From Rikenellaceae bacterium (GTDB taxonomy: Bacteria > Bacteroidota > Bacteroidia > Bacteroidales > Rikenellaceae), in contig CABJAJ010000001.1 in assembly GCA_902363575.1 (NCBI GenBank), positions 1-64,000 of the forward strand: DNA of 64,000 nt, in the 5' to 3' direction. The notes beneath the pieces are model-generated. The model saw only the letters and a program-made list of their open reading frames with translations. It did no database searches and was not told where the DNA came from. Position 1 is the first letter of the stretch, and each line of letters begins with the position of its first letter. Below, piece by piece: positions 1-6,464 of the stretch. The position numbers were made by a program, and so were the translations under genes.

Positions 1-722
1 TGCCTCAGCGCCTCCAGACACCGCGCCATCAGATAACCCCGGAACAGCTCGCGGCAGGTGCCCGGCAGCTCATCGTAATGCAGCCGTGCAAGGCGGAAGC
101 GAAGCACCAGACTGTCGTGCCGGTGGAAGAAACCCAAACGCCCCAGAAACTCCCTGACCGTGTAACACTCGGGCGGTGTGAGCTCCCCGCTGCGGTAGTC
201 CGTGCGGTCTTTCCACCACGCCCGGAAGTCGAAGTGCCGCTCGATGGCGAACTCCTCCGCCGTCAGGCTCCGCAGCCACCCGTAAACCCACGGAGCATGA
301 TCCCGCTGCCACAGCAGCAGCGCCTTGATGCGGGGTTTCCCCGCCATCCGGCAAAGCGTGTGACCCGGCGGGCTCACATAGAGGCTGTCCCCCTGCACCT
401 CCGCACAGATGCGGTCGGGGGAGGGTTCGGGTTTATTCCGAAGGCCCGGCGGCTGCGGCTCCTGCGCAGGGTCGCCGTCCCATGCAAACGCCGGGATGCG
501 GAGCAGAGCCCCCGGGGAGAGCATCGGGGTGGACGAGCGGGATGAGCAGGACGCGGAGCCGCCCGGCCTGTCGCCGGAGAGCGCGGGGGTAGCATTGGAG
601 TGCGTGGGGATGGTATCGGAGGCTGATTCCTGTGCAGGAGGCGGGGTGCTCGCAGTGCCCTTATCGGCTTCCGCTTCGGTCGCATGCCGAAGCATGGGGG
701 TCGGAAGAAAGGTGATTTCCAT
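1..722 (-). CDS. Unrecognised protein, cut by the left edge
   Basis: An open frame runs from an ATG at 722 off the left edge, with 240 codons visible and no stop. The first 95 or so residues are rich in Pro, Ser, Thr and Ala and look disordered. From about residue 100 the protein looks globular and is rich in Arg, Trp and Leu, with stretches such as LLLWQRDHAPWVYGWLRSL and HFDFRAWWKDRTDYRSGEL. I see no signal peptide, membrane segment or catalytic motif, and I do not recognise the family. The leader upstream is long and structured (see 723-1099). Its position beside an AT-rich regulator island suggests an accessory gene, but that is inference. Confidence 0.6.
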   Translation of the reverse strand, partial: MEITFLPTPMLRHATEAEADKGTASTPPPAQESASDTIPTHSNATPALSGDRPGGSASCSSRSSTPMLSPGALLRIPAFAWDGDPAQEPQPPGLRNKPEPSPDRICAEVQGDSLYVSPPGHTLCRMAGKPRIKALLLWQRDHAPWVYGWLRSLTAEEFAIERHFDFRAWWKDRTDYRSGELTPPECYTVREFLGRLGFFHRHDSLVLRFRLARLHYDELPGTCRELFRGYLMARCLEALR

Positions 723-754
723 GATGTGGGGTTTGGGTGAGTGGCAGGGACAAA

Positions 755-785
755 AAAAGAGGGCGCAGGTACAGCCCCTTTTGAC
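755..785 (-). terminator. Terminator-like hairpin in the leader of the left-edge gene
   Basis: On the minus strand AAAAGGGGC pairs with GCCCTCTTTT around a 9-nt loop, with one mismatch, and is followed by a run of T. It lies between the candidate promoters and the ATG at 722. It could therefore be an attenuator, or the 3' end of a small leader RNA. The GC part of the stem is short, so confidence is modest. Confidence 0.35.
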
Positions 786-893
786 CGGCCTTGCGAGCCT
801 TACTTCGGTAAACTGTCCTTACGCCCGTGTCGCCCCGGTTTTCCAACCGGGGCACAACACAGGTTTCAGACAAATTTTACACCGAAGAAAACC

Positions 894-910
894 TATTGCA
901 TTATGCAATA
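894..910. promoter_or_regulatory. 17-nt palindrome, possible operator
   Basis: TATTGCAT and ATGCAATA are perfect inverted repeats around a single central T. AT-rich dyads of this size are typical binding sites for HTH dimers. The XRE regulator starting at 1100 is the obvious candidate to bind it, but that link is inference. Confidence 0.35.
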
Positions 911-978
911 GTCGCAAGTTTGTCAAAAGGTATAATGGTTTGTCCTAACCTTTATAATGTAATTCAACTATTATGATA

Positions 979-986
979 CAAAGTTA
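979..986 (-). promoter_or_regulatory. Promoter -7 box TAACTTTG
   Basis: On the minus strand this reads TAACTTTG, matching the Bacteroidetes TAnnTTTG box, with a TTG about 17 nt upstream. It would drive a leader of roughly 250 nt into the gene at 722. The box and the bases before it (979-999) are nearly copied at 1618-1638. Confidence 0.5.
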
Positions 987-1023
987 GCATAATTTCTGCT
1001 TTTCAATACATTGTTTGTCTTGG

Positions 1024-1031
1024 CAAAGATA
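1024..1031 (-). promoter_or_regulatory. Second promoter -7 box TATCTTTG for the left-edge gene
   Basis: The minus strand reads TATCTTTG, a perfect TAnnTTTG match 45 nt upstream of the box at 979. No clear -33 TTTG was found at the usual spacing. It could be an alternative start for the same leader. Confidence 0.4.
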
Positions 1032-1099
1032 GGAAAAATATTCCATTAACGGATTAAACTCCGGTGCATTTTCTTTAAAAGCACCCGTTTTTTGCAATT

Positions 1100-1348
1100 G
1101 TGAAACAAAAGAAGCCTAAATATACGGACAAATTTCTTAGCGAAATGATGATTATACGCATAAAAGAATTGCGAAATAATCATCGCCATTCGCAGGAGTT
1201 CATTATAGAAAACACAGGCGTCGATGTTTCACATATCGAAAATGGCAGAGATACTCCTTCTGTCCTATCTATTTCGAGATTATGTAAATTTTATGGAATC
1301 ACGCTCAGCGAATTTTTTGCTCCCATGAATTATCCTCCAAAGGAATAA
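1100..1348 (+). CDS. XRE-family HTH transcriptional regulator
   Basis: This 82-residue protein is a single helix-turn-helix domain. IRIKELRNNHRHSQEFI is helix 1 to 2, the SHIENGRDTPSV stretch is the recognition helix region, and ISRLCKFYGITLSEFF is the closing helix pair, as in Cro/C1-type regulators. The frame starts at a GTG (1100). An in-frame ATG at 1145 would remove 15 residues, but the basic KQKKPKYTDKFLSE leader is usual in this Bacteroidetes subfamily, so I keep the GTG. The gene is much more AT-rich than its neighbours, which suggests acquisition by transfer. It is followed at once by a good terminator, so it is probably transcribed alone. Confidence 0.85.
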   Translation: MKQKKPKYTDKFLSEMMIIRIKELRNNHRHSQEFIIENTGVDVSHIENGRDTPSVLSISRLCKFYGITLSEFFAPMNYPPKE

Positions 1349-1367
1349 TACAATCAACCAACAACTT

Positions 1368-1396
1368 AAAGCGTCTTTCGACGCTTTGTTTATTTT
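1368..1396 (+). terminator. Rho-independent terminator after the XRE gene
   Basis: AAAGCGTC and GACGCTTT form a perfect 8-bp stem around a TTTC loop and are followed by GTTTATTTT. It lies 20 nt after the regulator stop codon. Read on the other strand the same hairpin follows the minus-strand unit of 1388-1617, but with a weaker T tail. Confidence 0.7.
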
Positions 1397-1617
1397 GCCG
1401 CTTTGAGGGGCGGAAAGAGGAGATTTTCTTGTGCGATGGGTTTGGTGGTGGCAGGCGTCCCGAACGGCATAAAAAAAGCAAGGAACACGATTACAAATCC
1501 TCTCAGAAGGTATAGGCTACCCGAAGCAAGGAAATTGTACCGCGCCCTTGCAAGTCCCGCCCGAAAGCGGAGTTGCTGCTCTCTATTATGTCTCCGGCTA
1601 TGCGAGCTATCTATTCG

Positions 1618-1638
1618 CAAAGGTAGCATAATTTGTGC
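1618..1638 (-). repeat. Duplicated promoter segment (copy of 979-999)
   Basis: Positions 1618-1638 and 979-999 match at 19 of 21 bases in the same orientation. On the minus strand both read a promoter: TTATGCTACCTTTG here and TTATGCTAACTTTG at 979. Identity extends upstream of the -7 box, so this is a real duplication and not just a shared promoter motif. Confidence 0.6.
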
Positions 1639-1749
1639 ATTTGTCTAACATCATACGATTTGTGTAAGTATTACAACATTTCCTTAAAGGATTTTTTCGA
1701 CGGCATAGAGAATAAATAAAAAGAAGCGCTGGCACCGGCCCGGAAAACG

Positions 1750-1795
1750 GAACAAAACAACGGATGCGATCCCGACAGGATCGCATCCGCTGTTT
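1750..1795 (-). terminator. Terminator of the 1814-6977 operon
   Basis: CGGATGCGATCC (1761-1772) pairs perfectly with GGATCGCATCCG (1778-1789) around a 5-nt loop. On the minus strand it is followed by TTGTTTTGTT. It lies 25 nt beyond the last stop codon of the operon. The plus-strand side is also T-rich (TGTTTTG), so it may act in both directions. Confidence 0.75.
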
Positions 1796-1813
1796 TGCAT
1801 CGCCGGCAGGCGG

Positions 1814-3181
1814 CTACTTCGACCGCTTGATGGTGACTTCCCGCACGAGGCAGCCCGGAACGATCCGGTGAGCCCCGCTGAGCACTTTGAACGTCGAAGC
1901 CGTCAGGGTCACGTCGCCCGCCTCGTCGCCGTCCTCGGCCGGAGCCTTACCGCCGTCGGCCGCCAACGCCTCGGCATCCTCGTCGGCACCGAAGCGGTTG
2001 TCCCAGATCTTGCCCGCAACGGGTTGGATACGGCCGACCTTTTCATACACCATTCGTCCGTCCTCGGTCTCGGAGGGCATCAGCACATCGAACTGCGAGC
2101 GGGCGTTGATCCCCTCTTTCAGGCCGATCTGCACATCGACGGTGCCGTCGTCGTTGATCCGGTAGAGCGGCACGTTCACCTTGAACTCGTCGAAATCGCG
2201 TTGGAGTTGCACGATGGACTTGTCGATGGCCCGCGTGCAGACCTTGAGCATCTGCGACTCCTTGGACTTGGACGAAAGACTCTTGGACGAGAGGTTGGCC
2301 GCCGACGTCGAGGTCTGGCCCACATAGGTGAGCCGGAAGAGGTTGGTGGTGTCGTAAGCCATGCGCCGCGCGGGGTCGGGGTTGCTCGGATCATTCCAGT
2401 AGAGGACGTAGAACGTGCCCGCCACCTCGTCGTTCCAGTCGAGCCGGTAGAGATAGGAGGTGATATTGACCGAGAAGCCGTCGATCTCATTGACCAGCTT
2501 GGCGGCACTGTCGCCCATCGAGCTGAAGCTGCTGTCGCCCGTCACCGCTCCGGCCACCGCGCCCAGGGCGCGGAGCCATCCGCCGGCCTTGGCCGACTTC
2601 TCGCCCTTATCGACGAAGGTGATGTCGTTCACCAGCAGGAAGGTTTTGCCGATCAGCTCCTCGCCCGCATCGGCAAGCATGGCCCGCCCGCGCGAACTCT
2701 GGTCGGCGATGTTGATGTCGGCCTGCGACGCATCGTAGTTGCCGCGTTCCTGGATGAGCTTCATGTCGAAAACGCCGGTCTCGGGGCAGCGGTTGAACCA
2801 CTTGGAGACCATGCCGCGCGCGACGTCGGCATCGAGGATGAATGACTGGATATCCCGTGCATTGACATCCTCCTTGTACTTGCCCTTCTTCTTCTGTTTC
2901 ACGGCCGACGACTCGAACGACTTGACCGCCAGGTCGTGGCAGTTGAACTTGTCGGGGGTGGGCATCGCCATGAATGCCGAGTCGATCGCTTCGCCGTACT
3001 TGAATGCCGAGTGCTTCATCAGCACCGTGTAGAGGGAGCTGCGGCGGTATTTGCCGATCACGCCGTTGTCGGCCTGCTGGTCGGCGGCTTCGCCGGAGAG
3101 CGAATCCACGGGCTGCGCCTCCTGTGCTGCCGCGGAAAAGGCGAATGCCGCGGCAGCAAGACACATCAAAAATCTCTTCAT
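1814..3181 (-). CDS. Secreted protein with FlgT-like C-terminal region, last gene of envelope operon
   Basis: The 455-residue protein has a clear signal peptide (MKRFLMCLAAAAFAFSAAAQ). I chose the ATG at 3181; an upstream in-frame extension would bury this signal. The middle holds TFLLVNDITFVDKGEKSAK and a short hydrophobic Gly/Ala stretch (WLRALGAVAGAVTG). The C-terminal third (VQIGLKEGINARSQFDVLM, then a KVGRIQPVAGKIWDNRF stretch, then VLSGAHRIVPGCLVRE) has the small beta-barrel pattern of FlgT C-terminal domains, which sit on the periplasmic side of outer-membrane assemblies. That resemblance is by eye only. It is the last gene of the operon, 34 nt after its neighbour. Function unknown; a periplasmic or outer-membrane structural part is the best guess. 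Confidence 0.8.
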   Translation of the reverse strand: MKRFLMCLAAAAFAFSAAAQEAQPVDSLSGEAADQQADNGVIGKYRRSSLYTVLMKHSAFKYGEAIDSAFMAMPTPDKFNCHDLAVKSFESSAVKQKKKGKYKEDVNARDIQSFILDADVARGMVSKWFNRCPETGVFDMKLIQERGNYDASQADINIADQSSRGRAMLADAGEELIGKTFLLVNDITFVDKGEKSAKAGGWLRALGAVAGAVTGDSSFSSMGDSAAKLVNEIDGFSVNITSYLYRLDWNDEVAGTFYVLYWNDPSNPDPARRMAYDTTNLFRLTYVGQTSTSAANLSSKSLSSKSKESQMLKVCTRAIDKSIVQLQRDFDEFKVNVPLYRINDDGTVDVQIGLKEGINARSQFDVLMPSETEDGRMVYEKVGRIQPVAGKIWDNRFGADEDAEALAADGGKAPAEDGDEAGDVTLTASTFKVLSGAHRIVPGCLVREVTIKRSK

Positions 3182-3215
3182 TGGTCTGTTCGGGTTAATT
3201 GGGGTATGTCCGGGA

Positions 3216-4169
3216 TCAATCCATGAATACGGGCGCATAGGTGACCGCCTGCTGGTTGTTGCCATAGGCTACACCCACGTCACGCCAGGCTTTGATCGAA
3301 TCCTGCGTATTCTTCTGCTCGTACTCCACCTGACGCACGTACATCTCGCGGTAGAAATCGAGGTCCTCCCTGACCTTGGACTTGATCTCATTCGCCAGCG
3401 CCTCGGCCTGGGGATAGCAGGTGGCGTCGGGCAGAATCTCGGCCAGGTATTCGCCGGCCTCCTCCGCCGCTTCGCGGTCCTGTCCGGCATTCCAAATGCT
3501 GCGGGCTTTGGCCAGATTGGCCTGGGCACGGTCGTCGATGTATTTCTGGAAAAGGGCATTGGCCGTCGTCAGCACCCTCGCATAGCAGGTTTCGCAGGCC
3601 TCGGGGATGAGCGAAAGCTGGAAGAACGCCGCTTCGTACTGCTTGGCCAGCGCAAGGGTCTGCACCTGCTGCAGGATGTTGTCGCACTGCGACTCGTAAT
3701 AGGCGATGATCTTGGCGTTGGCATCGCGGATCAGGGCTTTGAGCGCCGGTTGCGTCGGAGCGATCTGCTTCAGGGCCGCAATGTAGGCCTTGTTCTCGTT
3801 CTCCCCGACACCGCGTACCGACACGGTCGTCGTCCCGTACATCTTCTTGCCCAGCGCATCGGCCACATAGAACGTGACGTCCATCTTCTGGGCGATCTTC
3901 GCCGGGGCGGTGCCGACCACCTCCTTGTCGGTGACCGAAACCGTGCAGGTGATGTAGAACTGGCCCCGGTCGTCGGTGGCGCCCATGCCGTTGAGGTTCA
4001 CGACCTGCCGCATCTTGTTGGCCATCGCCGCATGGGCGATTTCGGGGAGGTACTCGGCCTGCTCGGGCACATAGACCGTCAGGGGTACGTTACGGGAGGC
4101 CTGCGCCGAGGCCTGTGCCGCAACCGCAAGGGCCGCGAGGCCCAGGATAAGTTGGGGTATGCGTTTCAT
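3216..4169 (-). CDS. Secreted protein with LpoB/CsgG-like N-terminal domain
   Basis: 317 residues with a signal peptide ending near QASAQA. Residues 25-150 (FYITCTVSVTDKEVVGTAP, DVTFYVADALGKKMYGTTTV, then GVGENENKAYIAALKQI) follow the alternating strand-helix pattern of the LpoB/CsgG/TolB-N group of envelope proteins. The second half is helical, with four Cys (CETC, CDN, CYP) and repeated Ala-rich helices (ANALFQKYIDDRAQANLAK), much like a TPR-type scaffold. It ends in a Tyr/Asn-rich tail. It starts 7 nt after the preceding stop codon, so it is probably translated from the same message. Function unknown. Confidence 0.8.
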   Translation of the reverse strand: MKRIPQLILGLAALAVAAQASAQASRNVPLTVYVPEQAEYLPEIAHAAMANKMRQVVNLNGMGATDDRGQFYITCTVSVTDKEVVGTAPAKIAQKMDVTFYVADALGKKMYGTTTVSVRGVGENENKAYIAALKQIAPTQPALKALIRDANAKIIAYYESQCDNILQQVQTLALAKQYEAAFFQLSLIPEACETCYARVLTTANALFQKYIDDRAQANLAKARSIWNAGQDREAAEEAGEYLAEILPDATCYPQAEALANEIKSKVREDLDFYREMYVRQVEYEQKNTQDSIKAWRDVGVAYGNNQQAVTYAPVFMD

Positions 4170-4176
4170 CTTGTCG

Positions 4177-5124
4177 TTATTTGTCGCCCAGCACCAGCGT
4201 CACGCGACCCAGGCCCTGGTTCATTTGTTTGATCTGCTCGATGTTGCAAGGCTCGCCCTTGAGGTATCGCACCAGCTCGCGGGCAAAGCGGTTGGCATCC
4301 ATCGGGCGTTCGCGCTCGTCGAAAAGCGGGATGCGCACCTGCTCGAAGCGCATGTAGTTCTCGGTGCCGTCGGTGAGCGAATAGCGGTGATTGACCGTGT
4401 TATCGGCCATCCAGTTGTCGATGATCTCCGAAAGCTCGTAACCGTCGATCTCGGTTTCGAGGTCGAAAGGAGCCGAGTCGAACACATTGACGTTGATGGT
4501 GATTTCACGGCCGTTCTGGAACATATCGTCGAAATGGGCCTGCAGACGGTCGCAGAAGTTGTCCATATGGGCGCCGACGGCCTCTTCGAGCAGCAGGGGC
4601 ACCTCGGCCGAGAACGACGGGCTGCCCGTACCCGAATCGCCGGCCACCTGTTTGTTGGTGTAGGCGTCGAGCCCCTGCAGGGTATAGGTGATCGACTTCT
4701 TGGGGCCGGTCTGGTTCACCGTCCACGAGAGCTGGATGATGATGTCGGCCTTGGCGTGCTGGCGCAGCTCATCGATGGGATTCTGTACGATTTCGGCTCC
4801 CGACTTGCTCTGCAGCATGCTCATCTCGGCATTGTTCTGCCGGATGCTCTTGATCTCCGATTCGAGGTTCTTGAGCGGGAAGCCGCGGTCGGCCATCAGG
4901 TCGTTGATCTTGGCGATCACCGGAAGCAGGTTCACGTCGCTCTGGATCGCGCGTTGGTAGTCGGGAACGAGGATCTCGGATCCCTGGTTGTCATAGGCGG
5001 TCATATAGCCGTTGGTGTTGCACCACATGTCGCTGGGAATGACCATCAGCGTGGGTTTCTTCGCCTGTGCGGAAAGCGAGAGCGTTGCGGCGCAGCACAG
5101 GGCGGTCAGCAGAAATTTTTTCAT
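4177..5124 (-). CDS. Secreted protein, possible DUF6175 family, LpoB/CsgG-like
   Basis: 315 residues with a signal peptide MKKFLLTALCCAATLSLSAQA. The mature protein opens with PTLMVIPSDMWCNTNGYM, which I associate with the Bacteroidales family DUF6175 (from memory). Then come LPVIAKINDLMADRGFPLK and a strand-rich part ADIIIQLSWTVNQTGPKKSI, TYTLQGLDAYTNKQVAG, the order seen in LpoB/CsgG-type domains. The C-terminal half has an acidic strand EITINVNVFDSAPFDLETE and ends VTLVLGDK. There are 12 nt between it and the lipoprotein gene upstream and 7 nt to the gene downstream. Function unknown, but the fold class is used by penicillin-binding-protein activators and curli export proteins. Confidence 0.8.
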   Translation of the reverse strand: MKKFLLTALCCAATLSLSAQAKKPTLMVIPSDMWCNTNGYMTAYDNQGSEILVPDYQRAIQSDVNLLPVIAKINDLMADRGFPLKNLESEIKSIRQNNAEMSMLQSKSGAEIVQNPIDELRQHAKADIIIQLSWTVNQTGPKKSITYTLQGLDAYTNKQVAGDSGTGSPSFSAEVPLLLEEAVGAHMDNFCDRLQAHFDDMFQNGREITINVNVFDSAPFDLETEIDGYELSEIIDNWMADNTVNHRYSLTDGTENYMRFEQVRIPLFDERERPMDANRFARELVRYLKGEPCNIEQIKQMNQGLGRVTLVLGDK

Positions 5125-5136
5125 ATACGGATTTTT

Positions 5137-5619
5137 CTATGGTTTGACGATATGGTGTTCGACCAGGTATTGCCGCAACTCCGACCGCAGCACCCGCACG
5201 GTAACCGCATAGCGCTGCTGCACGGAGTTGGCCTGCACGCCGTCGGACTTGGGCCGGCGGTCCTCCATGCTCACGAACCGGCGGTATGCGCCGCCGTCGG
5301 CGAAGAAGGGGTTGAAGAAATACTGGTATTTCTCCTCGGCATTGATCTCGCGGATCAGCGGACGCGAGAGGATCGTGTTTTCGGGCGTCTGAACCCCCTT
5401 GAAGAGCACGTCGCGCACGGCGTTCTTGCAGGCCTGCTCGATGGCGTCCTCGCGGGTCTTGCCCATGCCGTAGGCACGGACAGTGATCGAGCCGTCGCCC
5501 TCGCTGTTGAGGTATTCGGTGCCCGAGTGGAAATAGGATCCCGTGTCGGCCAGCTTCTTCGAGCAGCCCGCACCCGCCAGCAGTGCGACGGCCAATAAGC
5601 CGATAATCTGTTTTTTCAT
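5137..5619 (-). CDS. LPP20-like lipoprotein, paralogue of the 6465-6977 product
   Basis: 160 residues with a lipoprotein signal MKKQIIGLLAVALLAGAGC, so Cys19 should be lipidated. The mature part has the LPP20-like pattern ITVRAYGMGKTREDAIEQA, where a strand is followed by an Ala-rich helix. It then continues CKNAVRDVLFKGVQ and FFADGGAYRRFVS. The same blocks occur in the first gene of the operon (KNAIHGIMFKG, FFADGGPYGQFVS), so the two arose by duplication. This copy is lipidated and the other is not. Gaps to both neighbours are 11-12 nt. It probably sits on the inner face of the outer membrane as part of the operon's complex, which is inference. Confidence 0.8.
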   Translation of the reverse strand: MKKQIIGLLAVALLAGAGCSKKLADTGSYFHSGTEYLNSEGDGSITVRAYGMGKTREDAIEQACKNAVRDVLFKGVQTPENTILSRPLIREINAEEKYQYFFNPFFADGGAYRRFVSMEDRRPKSDGVQANSVQQRYAVTVRVLRSELRQYLVEHHIVKP

Positions 5620-5630
5620 GGTCGGATCGG

Positions 5631-6452
5631 TTAGAATTGATAACCCAGTCTCAGGCGCAGCGCATGGATGAAACGCCGTTCGTGGCCGTCGCCCAGCCCC
5701 GGCCTCGAATCCAGCGCCGGGGCTTTCAGGTCGGCGTCCTGCCCCAGGTAGCTGATGCCGATAAGGAAGTGGTGACGCACCCGGTCGCCGATGCGCAGGC
5801 CCAGCGTCGGGGAGACGAATACCCCGTCGTTGATCGTGTAACCGGCGTCGAGCGACCAGTAGGGAACCGCCCGCCGCGATTTCGAGGAGAGGAAGTTGCC
5901 CCGCAGGTCGAGGTAGAGGGGGAACGCCCAGGCATAGTTGTCGTCGCTCAGGAGCACCTTGCCCGATTCCCCGCTTCCGGGCGCATACCCGAACTCCCGG
6001 TCATACCGCATGTTGGAGTTGCGGAAGTAATAGCGGAATCCGAAACCCACGCCCGCGGCGAAAAATTCGCTGAAGCGGTAGCCGGGGATGACGGCCAGCT
6101 CGACCGGATACATGGAGTTGAAGTCGGGCGAAACCGAGGCGCCGCCCGAAAGCTCTATCCCGGCCCAGAAACCGCGCGTGCGGCGTGCGGGATCGCGGAA
6201 GCGGCTGCGGGGCGCTTCGGGGACATCGACCCTGACGTCGCCGCTTTCGATGGCGCGGATTTCGCCCGCATCATAGCGGTAGGCGCTGCCGTCGGCCGTC
6301 ACGATCTTCACATAGCGACCCTCCTGCCGATCGACGATCACCCCCTTGACCACGTTGCCGTTGTTCAGGTAGAGGATGTCGTCGGCTCGGGTCTGGGCCG
6401 CGGCGACTGCCGCCAGCATGGTCAGCAGCGCCAGACAGAATAGGCGTTTCAT
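5631..6452 (-). CDS. Outer-membrane beta-barrel with N-terminal SH3-like domain
   Basis: 273 residues with a signal peptide ending AAVAAAQ. Residues 24-68 (DILYLNNGNVVKGVIVDRQ, then YVKIVTADGSAYRYDAGEI) form a small strand-rich domain common in Bacteroidetes envelope proteins. After an Arg/Pro linker, residues 93-273 alternate hydrophobic and polar residues in about eight strands (FWAGIELSGGASV, FFAAGVGFGFRYYF, FPLYLDLRGNFL). The last strand ends in Phe (LRLRLGYQF), the usual signal for insertion by BamA. It is the only integral outer-membrane protein of the operon and could be its membrane anchor. Not recognised beyond this class. Confidence 0.8.
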   Translation of the reverse strand: MKRLFCLALLTMLAAVAAAQTRADDILYLNNGNVVKGVIVDRQEGRYVKIVTADGSAYRYDAGEIRAIESGDVRVDVPEAPRSRFRDPARRTRGFWAGIELSGGASVSPDFNSMYPVELAVIPGYRFSEFFAAGVGFGFRYYFRNSNMRYDREFGYAPGSGESGKVLLSDDNYAWAFPLYLDLRGNFLSSKSRRAVPYWSLDAGYTINDGVFVSPTLGLRIGDRVRHHFLIGISYLGQDADLKAPALDSRPGLGDGHERRFIHALRLRLGYQF

Positions 6453-6464
6453 GGCTGCAGCGGA

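Larger units (their letters stand above)
723..1099. other. AT-rich intergenic region and structured leader
   Basis: This gap holds no gene. Read on the minus strand it has two promoter-like -7 boxes (979-986 and 1024-1031). These are followed by a 17-nt perfect palindrome (894-910), a 9-bp hairpin (832-840 with 845-853) and a terminator-like hairpin ending in a T run (about 755-785) before the ATG at 722. No clear TAnnTTTG box was found on the plus strand for the regulator gene at 1100. Base composition is clearly more AT-rich than the rest of the window from about 850 onward. Confidence 0.6.
1349..1813. other. Intergenic region with a minus-strand unit of unknown type
   Basis: No convincing protein gene lies here. 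A TACCTTTG promoter box (1618-1625, minus) points into 1388-1617. On that strand the region ends in a frame reading KPIAQENLLFPPLKAAK, a tail I recall from short hypothetical proteins in Bacteroidales, just before the hairpin at 1368-1387. The longer frame's first ATG lies upstream of the promoter box, so it would not be on the transcript. A small RNA or a 26-codon peptide starting near 1470 fits better. From 1640 to 1740 the sequence is AT-rich with nothing recognisable; a terminator fills 1750-1795. Confidence 0.45.

Noticed and set aside
409..948. A 179-codon plus-strand open frame
   Set aside because: It overlaps the better-supported minus-strand gene 1-722 over most of its length and then runs into AT-rich non-coding sequence.
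1390..1629. A 79-codon minus-strand open frame as a protein gene
   Set aside because: Its ATG lies upstream of the promoter -7 box that would transcribe it, and the N-terminal half is Arg-rich without pattern. It is described as a transcription unit of unknown type instead.
850..1720. Insertion sequence or integrated element ends in the AT-rich island
   Set aside because: No transposase, integrase, terminal inverted repeat or target duplication was found. The 21-base direct repeat at 979 and 1618 is better explained as promoter sequence.
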